Assembly: GCA_030705955.1 (NCBI GenBank)
Contig: JAUZPL010000010.1
Span: 1 to 64,000 of the forward strand
DNA: 64,000 nucleotides
Direction of reading: 5' to 3'
Source: Bacillota bacterium
Lineage (GTDB): Bacteria > Bacillota > Bacilli > Bacillales > Cytobacillaceae
Position 1 is the first letter of the stretch. The number at the start of each line of letters is the position of its first letter. Under the pieces are notes generated by a model. That model saw only the letters and a list, made by a program, of their open reading frames with translations, did no database searches and was not told the origin of the DNA. Below, piece by piece: positions 50,400 through 59,587 of this stretch. The position numbers and the translations under genes are program-made.

Positions 50400-50440
50400 A
50401 TATAGCCTGAATATGTATCTTTAACATAGTCAGGCTATAT
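50400..50440. promoter_or_regulatory. Intercistronic stem-loop between PTS IID and IIA genes
   Basis: ATATAGCCTGA (50400-50410) and TCAGGCTATAT (50430-50440) are perfect inverted repeats around a 19-base loop. On the operon strand no T run follows, so it is more likely an mRNA processing or stability element than a terminator. On the plus strand it is followed by CGTG and seven Ts. Confidence 0.5.
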
Positions 50441-50453
50441 CGTGTTTTTTTAC

Positions 50454-51332
50454 TTACAAAATGCCAATTGCTGCGAGAACAATAAGTACCCCTGTTAGCC
50501 AAAGTAAACCGTTTGTAATTTTTAGGCCTTTCTTTTCAAAGTAATAATAGACCGCCAAAACAGTTACGAGTGGCAACAAGCCAGGCAAGATACTGTCTAA
50601 AATAGCCTGAATATCAAATGTCTTTTTCGACAGCGTAAAGGTCAAGGTACTGCTAACTTTTACATATGATCCAGCCAGTATTCCCATCATAAATAATCCC
50701 ATTACAGATAAGGCATCAATAATCGTTTTCACACGGCTTCCGGCTAAAAGCTCTCTTGCTGCATTTCGTCCTAGACTATAGCCCATTTTGGTAAAATAAT
50801 AGCCATATATAAAGGTTGCAAGTACAAAGCAAATGAATGGGAATAACGCACCCCAAGCACTCCCTTTAGCAGCCCATGGTAAAGCAATGGCAATAAAAAT
50901 GTATTGAACCGTACCAGAGTCAATGGCATCTCCAATTCCAGCCAAAGCACCCATTAAGCCAACCTTTGTGCTGTTAATCATTTCTTCACTGACAGCCTCA
51001 TCTTCATTCCCTTCTGCCTTTGCCTTTGCACGGGATTCTTCCAAAGAGGCTGTAATACCAGTCAGTGTTCCGCCGCCCCAAACAGCTTGAGTATTAAAGA
51101 AAAGAGTATGTCTTTTATAGGCTTCTTTTAAATCCTCATCTTTTTTATATAATTTCCTTAAAATCGGCATCATTCCAAATAGGAAGGATGGAGCTAACAT
51201 ACGGTCAAAGGTATGTGGTGCTTCGTTTGCCCACCACCACCTAACCCATGATTTCATTAGATCTTTATTTGTTATTTTTTCTGGATAATCTGGTGTTTTG
51301 GTTACATCTGTATTTGTTTGATTTTCACTCAT
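50454..51332 (-). CDS. PTS mannose family IID
   Basis: 292 aa membrane component. Features: a polar N terminus, ITNKDLMKSWVRWWWANEA, RKLYKKDEDLKEAYKRHTLF, FFNTQAVWGGGTLTGITASLEE, VGLMGALAGIGDAIDSGTVQ and a hydrophobic C-terminal half ending in the membrane. It forms the translocation unit with IIC. ATG 51332 follows GAGGAGG; the frame is open 27 codons further into the IIC gene. The IIC stop is 13 bp upstream. Confidence 0.93.
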   Translation of the reverse strand: MSENQTNTDVTKTPDYPEKITNKDLMKSWVRWWWANEAPHTFDRMLAPSFLFGMMPILRKLYKKDEDLKEAYKRHTLFFNTQAVWGGGTLTGITASLEESRAKAKAEGNEDEAVSEEMINSTKVGLMGALAGIGDAIDSGTVQYIFIAIALPWAAKGSAWGALFPFICFVLATFIYGYYFTKMGYSLGRNAARELLAGSRVKTIIDALSVMGLFMMGILAGSYVKVSSTLTFTLSKKTFDIQAILDSILPGLLPLVTVLAVYYYFEKKGLKITNGLLWLTGVLIVLAAIGIL

Positions 51333-51345
51333 GCTCCCATCCTCC

Positions 51346-52113
51346 TCATTGTTCAGCCTTTTTACTTGTAAATAGCACATACAGGCCTGCAAAAATGGCA
51401 CCGAAAATCGCAAACGTTACAGTACTGATTTTTAAAGTTGCGAGAGATACACTCATAAAATAGGCAAGGAAGAAGAAAACCAACAAGCTTTTTTTACCAA
51501 TAACGTGCATAATAACAGCAATCCCCAATGCTGCAAGGCCACCGCCAACAACCGTGAGGATATGTAGCACCTTACCTCCGGAGATGGCATTAACGAAATG
51601 AGCGATTTGTGGAGCACCATAATATAAAGCAATAAAGATTAATGGGATAAATAAAACGAAACTAATAATAGCCGGAATAACGATAATGGAAAAAAATAAG
51701 CCCGTGTCATTTGCCTCCGACGCGTATTTATCCATTAGCCGAGTAGCAAATGTATTTAAGAAGAACCTAAATTGATACGCATAGCTTCCTAACAATCCAA
51801 CAGGCACTGCAATAGCTACTGCCTGTTGGGGTGTAAGATGTCCCAAAATAGCAACTGATACGGCAACAGCCGCAGCGATGGCTGGCTCTGCTGGTAATGT
51901 CCCGCCTGGAGCAACAACCCCCATATAGATTAATTGAATGGCAGCAGTGATAATCATGGCTTCACCTACATGACCAGTAACAAGTCCAACAACAAGACCT
52001 GTCATCAAAGGACTGAAGCGTAAAGTAAGTGTCGCATACCCTAAAATCCGAGATTCCACAAGTGCCACCCATATAGCGATAATAAGTGCCTCACCAACTG
52101 TAAGTGTACTCAT
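51346..52113 (-). CDS. PTS mannose family IIC
   Basis: 255 aa polytopic permease. LTVGEALIIAIWVALVESR at the start, RFSPLMTGLVVGLVTGH, YMGVVAPGGTLPAEPAIAAA and QQAVAIAVPVGLLGSYA are the family blocks. First gene of the operon IIC-IID-IIA-IIB-dehydrogenase-kdgA. A cre site (52306) and an 18-bp palindrome (52137) lie upstream. Homologous systems carry mannose, fructose, sorbose, amino sugars or sugar acids; context favours a sugar acid here. Confidence 0.93.
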   Translation of the reverse strand: MSTLTVGEALIIAIWVALVESRILGYATLTLRFSPLMTGLVVGLVTGHVGEAMIITAAIQLIYMGVVAPGGTLPAEPAIAAAVAVSVAILGHLTPQQAVAIAVPVGLLGSYAYQFRFFLNTFATRLMDKYASEANDTGLFFSIIVIPAIISFVLFIPLIFIALYYGAPQIAHFVNAISGGKVLHILTVVGGGLAALGIAVIMHVIGKKSLLVFFFLAYFMSVSLATLKISTVTFAIFGAIFAGLYVLFTSKKAEQ

Positions 52114-52136
52114 TTCAATCGTTCACTCCCTTTTCT

Positions 52137-52154
52137 TTGCTATTTTAATAGCAA
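52137..52154 (-). promoter_or_regulatory. Palindrome in the PTS operon leader
   Basis: TTGCTATTTTAATAGCAA, 8-bp arms with a 2-base centre, lies 24 bp before the IIC start. It could be the operator of an unlinked regulator; no regulator gene is present in the operon. Confidence 0.4.
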
Positions 52155-52305
52155 TGATTTCCCCCAAATACAAAGAATCGCTTATCCAATTTGGTCTTTT
52201 TGAGAACAGCCTCACCTCCTAATCTAAAATCCGCTTACTAGATTCATAGAAAAAAGGAATTAAACACTTACTAGTAGAGGTTTACATTTTGTTATTTACA
52301 AAGGG

Positions 52306-52320
52306 TGAAAAACGCTTTCA
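52306..52320 (-). promoter_or_regulatory. Catabolite-responsive element (cre)
   Basis: On the minus strand TGAAAGCGTTTTTCA matches the CcpA consensus TGWAARCGYTWNCW. It lies 193 bp before the IIC start in the 470-bp gap 52114-52586, so repression of the PTS operon by CcpA with HPr-Ser-P or Crh-Ser-P is expected; crh is in this window. Confidence 0.7.
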
Positions 52321-52527
52321 TTTTAAGCTGTTAAATTAACTATTTATCATTTGTTAAAAGTATTATTTGATTTCATTCTATGTTTTGAAAAGTTTAGCTA
52401 TGCTTAAAAAATTACTTTTTGGTGAACAACCTTTGGATTTGTTTTATAAGAGGAGTTTAGATAGGAGGCAAAATAAAAGGTTATAGATATTGAATAAATA
52501 GCAATACAGTTCAAAATCATTTTTAAA

Positions 52528-52536
52528 TGGTATAAT
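52528..52536 (+). promoter_or_regulatory. Extended -10 promoter of the 83-aa membrane protein gene
   Basis: TGGTATAAT is a perfect extended -10 element 50 bp upstream of ATG 52587; the -35 region is poor, as usual for this class. Confidence 0.5.
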
Positions 52537-52586
52537 TTTGTTATATATGGAAAATCTATGTTTGCTGTACCTTTGGGGAGGAAAAA

Positions 52587-52838
52587 ATGAAACGAATTAC
52601 TTTACATAGTATACTAGGTTTTTTCAAAAGGCTTTTTAGAAAAATATTATTTGCGCTTGGCGTACTTATTGTAGCAGGAATCATGCTAGGAATAATTGAA
52701 GGACTAGAAACATATGGTACTTCTGCACCCAGCCACATTCCAACTACTTTAAACCAAATAAAACATATTCATATTACTTTTCATCTCTTTAATCATCCAA
52801 GTAATCCGCCAGAACCTGAATTGAAAAAACTTAATTAG
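52587..52838 (+). CDS. Small membrane protein (83 aa), unknown
   Basis: Starts MKRITLHSILGFFKRLFRKI, a basic amphipathic stretch, then one transmembrane helix at about 20-42 (ILFALGVLIVAGIMLGII), then a 40-residue outer part rich in His and Pro. GGGGAGG at ideal spacing and an extended -10 promoter support a real gene. It is divergent from the PTS operon and sits alone. No family recognised; a secreted or membrane-anchored peptide is possible. Confidence 0.6.
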   Translation: MKRITLHSILGFFKRLFRKILFALGVLIVAGIMLGIIEGLETYGTSAPSHIPTTLNQIKHIHITFHLFNHPSNPPEPELKKLN

Positions 52839-52896
52839 TCCTTGCCTTTTTTATTTACCTTTTATCAACTGGCGTGCTGATTTAATGGGGCACAAA

Positions 52897-52943
52897 CAAA
52901 AAAGTTCCTATGCTTGTATAAAACTCATACAAACATAGGAACT
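52897..52943 (-). terminator. Terminator of chemoreceptor 2
   Basis: AGTTCCTATG-C-TTGTAT (52903-52919) pairs with ATACAA-A-CATAGGAACT (52927-52943), about 16 bp with one internal mismatch; six Ts follow on the minus strand. Confidence 0.85.
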
Positions 52944-53009
52944 CATTGATTTTTACTTCCTTTACCATCAGGTTTTGACTGTTTGCCAGCGGGATTCAGC
53001 AATTTATCA

Positions 53010-54683
53010 CTATACTTTAAATTTACTGATAAGTGCCTGCAACTCTTCTGACATTTTAGCTAATGAGTTGGCTGATACCGAGACTTCTTGTATAGAACTG
53101 TATTGTTCTCCTGAAGCTACGGTCATATTTTGTGTATTTCCAGTTGCTTGTTCTGAGATCTGTGCAACCATTTCCATCATTTCTACCATACCTTGTGCAC
53201 TTGCATTGACTTCTTCAACAATAGAGGAAACCTCTTGCGATTGTGCAGAAACCTCTCCTATCATTTTTGTAATAGATTGGAAACTTTCCCCAGTTTTGCG
53301 AACTTGCTTAATCCCTTCTTCAACAACCATAGTTCCCTCGTTCATTGAAAGAACGGCCTTTTGTGCTTCAGTTTGTACTTCTGAAATTAAAGTACGAATT
53401 TTTTCAGCAGCCATCCCTGATTGTTCAGCTAATTTTCGAACTTCGTCTGCCACAACTGCGAATCCACGTCCATGTTCACCAGCCCTTGCTGCCTCTATTG
53501 CTGCATTTAATGCTAATAGATTCGTTTGACTGGAAATGTCAGTAATAATAGAAACAATTTGCCCAATTTCCTTTGATTTTTCTCCTAATGAATTGACTAC
53601 TAAAGCAATGGACTCTACCTTTTCGTGTACACTATTCATCTGCTCTACGGTTTGACGTACAACCTGATTCCCCTTCACGGTTTCCTGACTTGCATCCACT
53701 GAAGTTTCAGCAACCATTTGAATGGAAGACGCTACCTGGCTCATTCCCTTTGAAATTTCATCCACAACATGGGTAGCTTCCATTGCGCTTTGCAATTGAC
53801 GTTCCGTACCCGTTGCCACTTCTTTTGCTGCAATGGAGATTTGCTTTGAAGCATTGCTTGTTTGATCAGCGCTATTTTTTAATTCTTCAGAAGTAGATAA
53901 TACCTCTAAAGTAGATTCTCGAACTTGAAAGATTAAATGGTGGAAATCGCTTTTCATTTTATTAACATAATTTCCTAAGGTTCCTAGTTCATCCTTTCGG
54001 TTTAATTGAATATTGTCTTGGGTCAAATCTCCGTTGGACATTTGTTCTAGGGACTGTGTGACCATTTCAACCGGCTTTGCGATGGCTCGTGCCATAAAAT
54101 ATCCAACTATAATGGCTAAAATTCCAACTAAAAAACTAAGAGTAAAAATAACTTTTTTAATATTGTTGATCCATTGCATTCGGACATTATCTTCTTTTAT
54201 GACCCGATTTCTTTCCCTTTCAGAGATACTAGCCGCCACTTTTCTTATAGTAACCCCATTTTCCATTACATTTTCATTAGCATATGTAATAGCTTCAGCG
54301 GGATTTTTTTTAGCCAATGGAAAAATATTTTTATATTGGTTTTGAAATTCCTTGTTAGATTCCATTAGTTTTTTAAGTTGAGCCTGTGTTTCTGTACTTA
54401 CTAAAGGTATGGTAGTCTTAATAGTATTGAAGAAATCCTGTGTTGTCTGTTCGGTCTTTTGTTCATCTCCAGAGTCACCTAACAAAAAAGACCGTAATAG
54501 GTTAATTTGAAGATCACCATAATATTGAACATTATCCAGATTTTTTAGAACATTGTTATCTTGAATAGCGATATCGTAATAGCTATTAACCTTTGAAAAA
54601 TAATAGAGTGAGACTAAAGTAACAATTCCAAAAAGCATTGCAACGCTGACTGGCAAAAGTATTATTTTTTTTCTAATAGACAT
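53010..54683 (-). CDS. Methyl-accepting chemotaxis protein with 4-helix-bundle sensor
   Basis: 557 aa. TM1 near 8-30, an extracellular domain of about 150 residues of the four-helix-bundle (4HB_MCP) type ([20 protein letters not shown]...), TM2 near 178-198, HAMP, then the cytoplasmic hairpin with tip [30 protein letters not shown] and [14 protein letters not shown]. No C-terminal CheR-binding pentapeptide. AGGAG precedes ATG 54683. It is monocistronic with a strong terminator. The signalling domain is related to, but distinct from, the receptor at 21308, which has a different sensor type. Confidence 0.9.
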   Translation of the reverse strand: MSIRKKIILLPVSVAMLFGIVTLVSLYYFSKVNSYYDIAIQDNNVLKNLDNVQYYGDLQINLLRSFLLGDSGDEQKTEQTTQDFFNTIKTTIPLVSTETQAQLKKLMESNKEFQNQYKNIFPLAKKNPAEAITYANENVMENGVTIRKVAASISERERNRVIKEDNVRMQWINNIKKVIFTLSFLVGILAIIVGYFMARAIAKPVEMVTQSLEQMSNGDLTQDNIQLNRKDELGTLGNYVNKMKSDFHHLIFQVRESTLEVLSTSEELKNSADQTSNASKQISIAAKEVATGTERQLQSAMEATHVVDEISKGMSQVASSIQMVAETSVDASQETVKGNQVVRQTVEQMNSVHEKVESIALVVNSLGEKSKEIGQIVSIITDISSQTNLLALNAAIEAARAGEHGRGFAVVADEVRKLAEQSGMAAEKIRTLISEVQTEAQKAVLSMNEGTMVVEEGIKQVRKTGESFQSITKMIGEVSAQSQEVSSIVEEVNASAQGMVEMMEMVAQISEQATGNTQNMTVASGEQYSSIQEVSVSANSLAKMSEELQALISKFKV

Positions 54684-55012
54684 GAAAATACTCCTTTTCT
54701 TTAGGGGAAATAAAATTTCGATTAAATTATGAAATAATCATTTAATGATAAATTCCACTATTCTAATCAGAATTATAGAAAAATTAAATTGGCAATTCAA
54801 TCCATTTCAACAAAATTCAACATTTTAGACAAATTTTCGAAGGCTTTTTTATGTTTAATTGTAAAAATAACTCTTGTTTTTCATATTGCTATTTTTATTA
54901 AAATGTTCTACGTTCTGTTGAAGCAGTATTCCGTTAATACATAACCATCCTTCGTTTTTTACGTAAGGATCCTCTTGTACTTCGTGGAACTCCGTACCCC
55001 TTTTAAAATGTG
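54684..55012. other. Intergenic region, nothing supported
   Basis: AT-rich gap. The only structure noted is ATCCTTCG/GTAAGGAT (about 54950-54972), a short imperfect inverted repeat without a T run. No ORF with a ribosome site. Confidence 0.4.
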
Positions 55013-55050
55013 CAAAAAAAATATCACCACGTTATAAAAACGCAGTGATA
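55013..55050 (-). terminator. Terminator of tRNA-Arg
   Basis: TATCAC (55022-55027) pairs with GTGATA (55045-55050), with an inner CGTT/AACG stem; the minus-strand tail is eight Ts. Confidence 0.7.
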
Positions 55051-55064
55051 CCATTTATTTATTA

Positions 55065-55136
55065 CGCCCTCGGAGGGAATCGAACCCCCATCTCAAGAAC
55101 CGGAATCTTACGTGCTATCCGTTGCACCACGAGGGC
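55065..55136 (-). tRNA. tRNA-Arg (anticodon CCG)
   Basis: The minus strand folds as a cloverleaf: acceptor GCCCTCG/CGAGGGC with discriminator G, D arm GTGC/GCAC, anticodon arm TAAGA/TCTTG with loop TTCCGGT giving anticodon CCG (codon CGG), and T arm with GGTTCGATTCC. CCA is not encoded. It is a single tRNA gene with its own promoter and terminator. Confidence 0.92.
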
Positions 55137-55156
55137 AAAATATAAGCGACTTTCCT

Positions 55157-55185
55157 ATTATATTCTAATAATGACCTCTTTGCAA
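55157..55185 (-). promoter_or_regulatory. Promoter of tRNA-Arg
   Basis: TTGCAA (55185-55180), 17-bp spacer and a perfect TATAAT (55162-55157) on the minus strand, 21 bp before the mature 5' end. Confidence 0.8.
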
Positions 55186-55262
55186 GGCTAGGGTTTATTT
55201 TGAATAATATTGGATATGATGGAATATGTATATTTTTATGGGAAGGTTGTCGAATCGATTTG

Positions 55263-55292
55263 TTTGACCTTTATTGACCATCAGTGTATGAT
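55263..55292 (+). promoter_or_regulatory. clpP promoter with CtsR operator
   Basis: TTTGACC (55263) and ATTGACC (55273), separated by TTT, are the inverted reading of the CtsR heptad repeat GGTCAAA-N3-GGTCAAA. The first heptad overlaps the -35 TTGACC (55264-55269), which is 17 bp from -10 TATGAT (55287-55292). CtsR repression relieved by heat or protein stress is therefore expected. Confidence 0.85.
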
Positions 55293-55341
55293 AACAATAC
55301 ATAAGCTTTAAATGACTTTCCTAATAAAAGGAGGAAGAAAA

Positions 55342-55941
55342 ATGAATTTGATCCCTACAGTTATTGAACAGACTAATCGGGGCGAAAGAGCATATGATAT
55401 TTATTCCCGTCTTTTAAAAGACCGAATTATTATGCTTGGCAGTGCGATTGATGACCATGTAGCGAATTCCATTGTTGCCCAATTATTATTCTTAGAAGCA
55501 GAAAACCCTGAAAAGGATATATCCATTTACATCAACAGTCCTGGTGGAAGTATCACTGCTGGTATGGCTATTTATGACACTATGCAGTTTATTAAACCAG
55601 ATGTTCAAACCATCTGTATCGGTATGGCTGCATCAATGGGTGCATTCCTCCTTGCAGCTGGTGCAAAAGGAAAACGTTATGCCCTACCAAATGCTGAAGT
55701 CATGATTCACCAGCCACTTGGCGGTGCTCAAGGGCAAGCAACTGAAATTGAAATTGCTGCTAAACGGATTCTATTCCTCCGTGAAAAGTTAAATGGAATT
55801 CTAGCTGAGCGTACTGGCCAGCCGCTTGAAGTCATTCAAAAAGATACAGATCGTGATAATTTCATGACTGCTGAAAGAGCAGCAGAATATGGTTTAATCG
55901 ATACGATTATTACCCGCAATGATGATAAAAACAAGAAATAA
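55342..55941 (+). CDS. clpP: ATP-dependent Clp protease proteolytic subunit
   Basis: 199 aa serine peptidase forming the tetradecameric barrel used by ClpX, ClpC and ClpE. Catalytic Ser in [11 protein letters not shown] (near 97), His in MIHQPLGG (near 122) and Asp in [10 protein letters not shown] (near 171). ATG 55342 follows GGAGG; the frame is open ten codons upstream without a ribosome site. Single-gene unit under CtsR control. It would degrade proteins tagged by the tmRNA encoded in this window. Confidence 0.97.
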   Translation: MNLIPTVIEQTNRGERAYDIYSRLLKDRIIMLGSAIDDHVANSIVAQLLFLEAENPEKDISIYINSPGGSITAGMAIYDTMQFIKPDVQTICIGMAASMGAFLLAAGAKGKRYALPNAEVMIHQPLGGAQGQATEIEIAAKRILFLREKLNGILAERTGQPLEVIQKDTDRDNFMTAERAAEYGLIDTIITRNDDKNKK

Positions 55942-55949
55942 ACAAGTTA

Positions 55950-55978
55950 GGGTTTGACCAAGGTCAAACCCTTTTTTT
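55950..55978 (+). terminator. clpP: Terminator of clpP
   Basis: GGGTTTGACC (55950-55959) pairs with GGTCAAACCC (55962-55971), perfect 10 bp with a 2-base loop, then seven Ts. The arms happen to contain TTTGACC and GGTCAAA. Confidence 0.88.
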
Positions 55979-56234
55979 AATTTTCTTTATTTACAAACGC
56001 GGATAGAGCGGAAATAGCATCTTCTTCATCAGATCCATCCGCAATAATATTTATTTCTGTTCCAGAGCTTACAGCTAAACTCATCAACCCCATGATGCTT
56101 TTAGCATTAACCTTTTTACCACCTTTTTCAAGGAAAATATCTGAAGAAAACCGATTTGCCTCTTGGACAAAAAGTGCTGCTGGGCGAGCTTGAAGTCCCG
56201 TTTTTAATAATACTTTTACTTGTTTTTCAACCAT
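55977..56234 (-). CDS. crh: HPr-like catabolite repression protein Crh
   Basis: 85 aa HPr homologue. The position of the PTS phosphohistidine is Gln (LQARPAAL, residue 15), so it cannot pass phosphate, while the regulatory Ser-46 site NAKSIMGLMSL is intact. This pair of features defines Crh rather than HPr. Crh-Ser-P is a CcpA co-repressor, and unphosphorylated Crh acts on methylglyoxal synthase in B. subtilis. It ends the nudix-rapZ-glmR-whiA-crh operon. Confidence 0.95.
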   Translation of the reverse strand: MVEKQVKVLLKTGLQARPAALFVQEANRFSSDIFLEKGGKKVNAKSIMGLMSLAVSSGTEINIIADGSDEEDAISALSAFVNKEN

Positions 56235-56263
56235 ACTATAATCCTCCCTATTTTCCTGTTCTC

Positions 56264-57214
56264 CTATTTAAATGGAGCTGGTTCACCAGCCCGCAATTTT
56301 TCGGCTATTTCATCAATCTTTCGTAAGCGGTGGTTTATCCCCGATTTACTTATATTCCCCCCGCTTACCATTTCACCTAATTCTTTTAATGTAATCTCTT
56401 GATAATTCATACGAAGCTCAGCAATTTCCCGTAATTTATCTGGTAATATATGCAGTCCAACCGTTTGATCAATAAAACGAATATTTTCAACCTGCCTTAA
56501 TGAGGCTCCGATTGTCTTATTTAAATTTGCTGTTTCACAATTCACAAGACGATTGACGGAATTTCTCATATCTCTTACAATTCGAACATCTTCAAACCTT
56601 AATAGCGCATTATGTGCCCCTACAATAGTTAAAAACTCCGTTATCTTTTCAGCTTCTTTTAAATAGGTGATATATCCTTTTTTTCTCTCAAGGGTTTTAC
56701 TGTTAAGACCAAACATATTCATTACTTCACATAAGGCAGCATTATGCTCTTTATAAAGAGAGAAAATTTCTAGATGATAGGAAGATGTTTCTGGGTTATT
56801 AACAGATCCCCCGGCTAAAAAGGCACCCCTTAAGTAAGAACGCTTACAGCACTTCTTTTTAATTAAATCTTTTGATATATCATGAATGAAGGTAAAGCCC
56901 TCACCTAGGATTTTTAAATCCTCTAGTATACCTTTTGCCTGCTCAGACAAACGGACAATGTAGACATTATTCTTTTTTAAACGCATCTTTTTACGAACAA
57001 GTAGCTCTACCTGTATGTCATAGCTTTTCTTAATCAACGTATAAATTCGTCTGGCAATGGCAGCGTTTTCGGTTTGAATATCAACAATCAGTTTACGATT
57101 AGAAAAGGAAAGCGAACCATTCATTCTAATCAAGGCTGAAAGCTCAGATCTCAAGCAACAAGGCCTGATTTCTAAATTCGTTAGTTCTTTTTTCGTCTCC
57201 GAAGCGAAAGACAT
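56264..57214 (-). CDS. whiA: DNA-binding protein WhiA
   Basis: 316 aa. The N-terminal part is LAGLIDADG-like ([31 protein letters not shown]) without endonuclease residues, followed by a C-terminal HTH ([32 protein letters not shown]). WhiA influences cell division and chromosome segregation in Bacillus and sporulation in actinomycetes. AGGGGGTG precedes ATG 57214; gaps of 18 bp to glmR and 29 bp to crh. Confidence 0.95.
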   Translation of the reverse strand: MSFASETKKELTNLEIRPCCLRSELSALIRMNGSLSFSNRKLIVDIQTENAAIARRIYTLIKKSYDIQVELLVRKKMRLKKNNVYIVRLSEQAKGILEDLKILGEGFTFIHDISKDLIKKKCCKRSYLRGAFLAGGSVNNPETSSYHLEIFSLYKEHNAALCEVMNMFGLNSKTLERKKGYITYLKEAEKITEFLTIVGAHNALLRFEDVRIVRDMRNSVNRLVNCETANLNKTIGASLRQVENIRFIDQTVGLHILPDKLREIAELRMNYQEITLKELGEMVSGGNISKSGINHRLRKIDEIAEKLRAGEPAPFK

Positions 57215-57232
57215 CCCTTCACCCCCTATCTA

Positions 57233-58216
57233 TTACGCTTGATTCCGATGTTTGGCTTCATCTATTAATAAATTATATAAAATATTAGCAACCTTTTTTG
57301 TGTCATGCCTTAGTGCGCCGTTTTCCAGAATCGCAATATCCGCATGAACTACCTCTATACCCATCTCATACAGCTTTTCAAAATCATACTGTACTGGACT
57401 GGCTAACTCTTGGTTATAGCGAAGCTGAACATCCTGCGGTATCTCTTCATTATTAACAAGAATAGTGTTTATAAAAGAACAGTCCATATGATCATATATA
57501 GCCTTAACATGATCACTCGCCGAATAACCATGTGTTTCTCCAGCTTGAGTCATTAAATTACAAATATAAACCTTTTTAGCACTGGATGTGCAAACCGTCT
57601 CACCAAGCTTTGGAACAAGGAGATTAGGCAAAATACTTGTGTACAAGCTACCAGGACCAATGATGATTAAATCGGCTTGTTTAATAGCCTGGAGAGTTTC
57701 AGGTAGTGGATCAATACCATCCGGAGTTAAAAATACTCTATGAATTTTTTTCCCGGAATAGGGTATTTTCGACTCTCCTGAAACAATCGTACCATCTTCC
57801 ATCTCTGCATTTAAAACAACATTTTGATCAGATGCAGGCAATACTTTGCCACGAACATTCAACACCTTGCTCATCTCTTGAATGGCATGAGCAAAATTCC
57901 CTGTAATTGACGTCATGGCAGCTAAAATTAAATTCCCTAAGGAATGGCCTGATAATTCATTTGAAGTTTTAAATCGATGTTGGAACATTTCTTCAACTAA
58001 CGGTTCAACGTCTGATAGCGCAGCTAAAACATTCCGGATATCCCCAGGCGGGGGAATATGCAAATCTTCCCTCAGCCTTCCAGAGCTGCCACCATCATCC
58101 GCAACAGTCACAATAGCGGTAATATCGGCTGGATATCGTTTTAACCCTCTTAATAATACGGGTAATCCTGTGCCTCCGCCAATGATGACAATTTTGGGCT
58201 GTCCAACTTGGCTCAT
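57233..58216 (-). CDS. glmR: Gluconeogenesis factor GlmR (YvcK)
   Basis: 327 aa, CofD/YvcK superfamily. Opening [20 protein letters not shown], then [22 protein letters not shown] and NSLGNLIL-like [31 protein letters not shown]. GlmR binds UDP-GlcNAc and stimulates GlmS to steer carbon into the cell wall; it is required on gluconeogenic carbon sources. The ATG overlaps the rapZ stop (ATGA), so the two are coupled. Confidence 0.95.
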   Translation of the reverse strand: MSQVGQPKIVIIGGGTGLPVLLRGLKRYPADITAIVTVADDGGSSGRLREDLHIPPPGDIRNVLAALSDVEPLVEEMFQHRFKTSNELSGHSLGNLILAAMTSITGNFAHAIQEMSKVLNVRGKVLPASDQNVVLNAEMEDGTIVSGESKIPYSGKKIHRVFLTPDGIDPLPETLQAIKQADLIIIGPGSLYTSILPNLLVPKLGETVCTSSAKKVYICNLMTQAGETHGYSASDHVKAIYDHMDCSFINTILVNNEEIPQDVQLRYNQELASPVQYDFEKLYEMGIEVVHADIAILENGALRHDTKKVANILYNLLIDEAKHRNQA

Positions 58217-59106
58217 GTTGTCTTATCCTTTCTCCCTTGTATATCACGGTGTGTAATGCAGGTTTGGTAATCCTTTTCAAAGAAGTGCCCTAAATACTCC
58301 GCAAGAGCAACTGAACGGTGCTGACCACCCGTACATCCAACCGCAATAACTAGCTGTGCTTTCCCTTCTCTCTTATAATGAGGAAGCATGAAACATAAAA
58401 GCTCAGTTACTTTTTCTAAAAATTTTTGAGTTTCACTCCATTTTAAAACGTATTTTGAAACTTCATCATCTAGCCCAGTCATCGGCCTCATATGGTCAAT
58501 ATAGTGCGGATTTGGTAAAAAACGCACATCAAAAACAAGATCTGCATCAATTGGGATGCCATGCTTAAAACCAAAAGACATCACATTAACTGTGAATATA
58601 GTTTCCTTATTTTTTGAAAACTCAGTAAGGATTTTTTCCCGTAGCTCCCTCGGCTTCATCTCTGATGTATTATAAATAAGCTGTGCCCTTCCTTTTAAAT
58701 CCTCCAAAAGTTCGCGCTCAAGCTTAATCCCTTCAAGCGGAAGCCCGGACGGAGCAAGCGGGTGTACTCTTCTTGTTTCTTTATATCTCCTTACTAAGGT
58801 AGGGTCATCTGCATCAAGAAATAAAATTTGCGGGGTAACCCATGAGGTTTCTGCTAGGTCGTCAAGTGCTCGGAAAAGATGATCAAAAAATTCTCTTCCC
58901 CGCAAATCCATGACTAATGCAACCTTATTCATTTTATTCCCTGACTCCTTCATGAGTTCAAGGAACTTTGGCATAAGGGTTGGCGGAAGATTATCGACAC
59001 AAAAGAAGCCTAAATCCTCTAAGCTTTGGATTGCAACTGTTTTCCCAGCTCCTGACATTCCTGTAATAATGACCATTTGAGTATCGTTCGTTGTCCCGGT
59101 ACTCAT
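58213..59106 (-). CDS. rapZ: RNase adapter/nucleotide-binding protein RapZ (YvcJ)
   Basis: 297 aa. N-terminal P-loop [11 protein letters not shown], Walker-B-like [15 protein letters not shown], and the C-terminal domain [36 protein letters not shown]. In E. coli RapZ adapts RNase E to GlmZ; in Bacillus the protein binds and hydrolyses GTP/ATP and affects competence. AGGGGGAA precedes ATG 59106. It lies between the nudix and glmR genes, supporting a link to amino-sugar metabolism. Confidence 0.95.
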   Translation of the reverse strand: MSTGTTNDTQMVIITGMSGAGKTVAIQSLEDLGFFCVDNLPPTLMPKFLELMKESGNKMNKVALVMDLRGREFFDHLFRALDDLAETSWVTPQILFLDADDPTLVRRYKETRRVHPLAPSGLPLEGIKLERELLEDLKGRAQLIYNTSEMKPRELREKILTEFSKNKETIFTVNVMSFGFKHGIPIDADLVFDVRFLPNPHYIDHMRPMTGLDDEVSKYVLKWSETQKFLEKVTELLCFMLPHYKREGKAQLVIAVGCTGGQHRSVALAEYLGHFFEKDYQTCITHRDIQGRKDKTT

Positions 59107-59128
59107 GAATAATTCCCCCTATTACTGA

Positions 59129-59587
59129 TTAGCTAGGATCTAATCTATAGCTAAGTAGTTTAAAGTCTTTTGTATACGTGAATGTACCATAAATGATTCC
59201 ATTTCCATGAATCATATAATCCAGAATATGGTGGTCTCCGGCCGCCATTGGAAGAAGATTGATATCTTCAATAGAGCGCCATTCCAGTTTACCTTCCGGA
59301 CTTTCTTGAAAGCCCACTCCATCTGAATCTGTGGCATAAAAAGTAAACATCATCCATTCAGAGACAATTTGATCATTTTCCTGGATGATCATCGTAAAAA
59401 TTCCTTTTAATTGTGGGTTTTTTAAATATATACCTGTTTCTTCCCGAAATTCACGAATGCAGGAATCCCTTACCGATTCACCTGACTCCATCTTACCTCC
59501 TGGAGCCACCCACCAGCCACGTCTCGGTTTTTGCAGCAATAAAATTTTTTGATCCCTTAATAGGACACAATTTGTTACACGCTGCAC
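59129..59587 (-). CDS. Nudix hydrolase (YvcI-like)
   Basis: 152 aa. The Nudix box GGKMESGESVRDSCIREFREETGI is complete. Preceding LLQKPRRGWWVAPGG resembles MutT/8-oxo-dGTPase-like members; the substrate of YvcI is a nucleoside or dinucleoside polyphosphate by family. Start GTG 59587 is chosen because GAGGTG lies six bases upstream and QRVTNCVLL then matches the YvcI N terminus; the frame itself is open to 59644. First gene of the operon leading to crh. Confidence 0.9.
   Translation of the reverse strand: MQRVTNCVLLRDQKILLLQKPRRGWWVAPGGKMESGESVRDSCIREFREETGIYLKNPQLKGIFTMIIQENDQIVSEWMMFTFYATDSDGVGFQESPEGKLEWRSIEDINLLPMAAGDHHILDYMIHGNGIIYGTFTYTKDFKLLSYRLDPS

Noticed and set aside
52114-52586. 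Sigma-54 promoter for the mannose-family PTS operon
   Set aside because: No TGGCAC-N5-TTGC pattern was found on the operon strand, and no LevR-type activator is encoded nearby.
55065-55136. tRNA-Arg as an integration site
   Set aside because: No direct repeat of the tRNA 3' end, integrase gene or foreign DNA is seen on either side.
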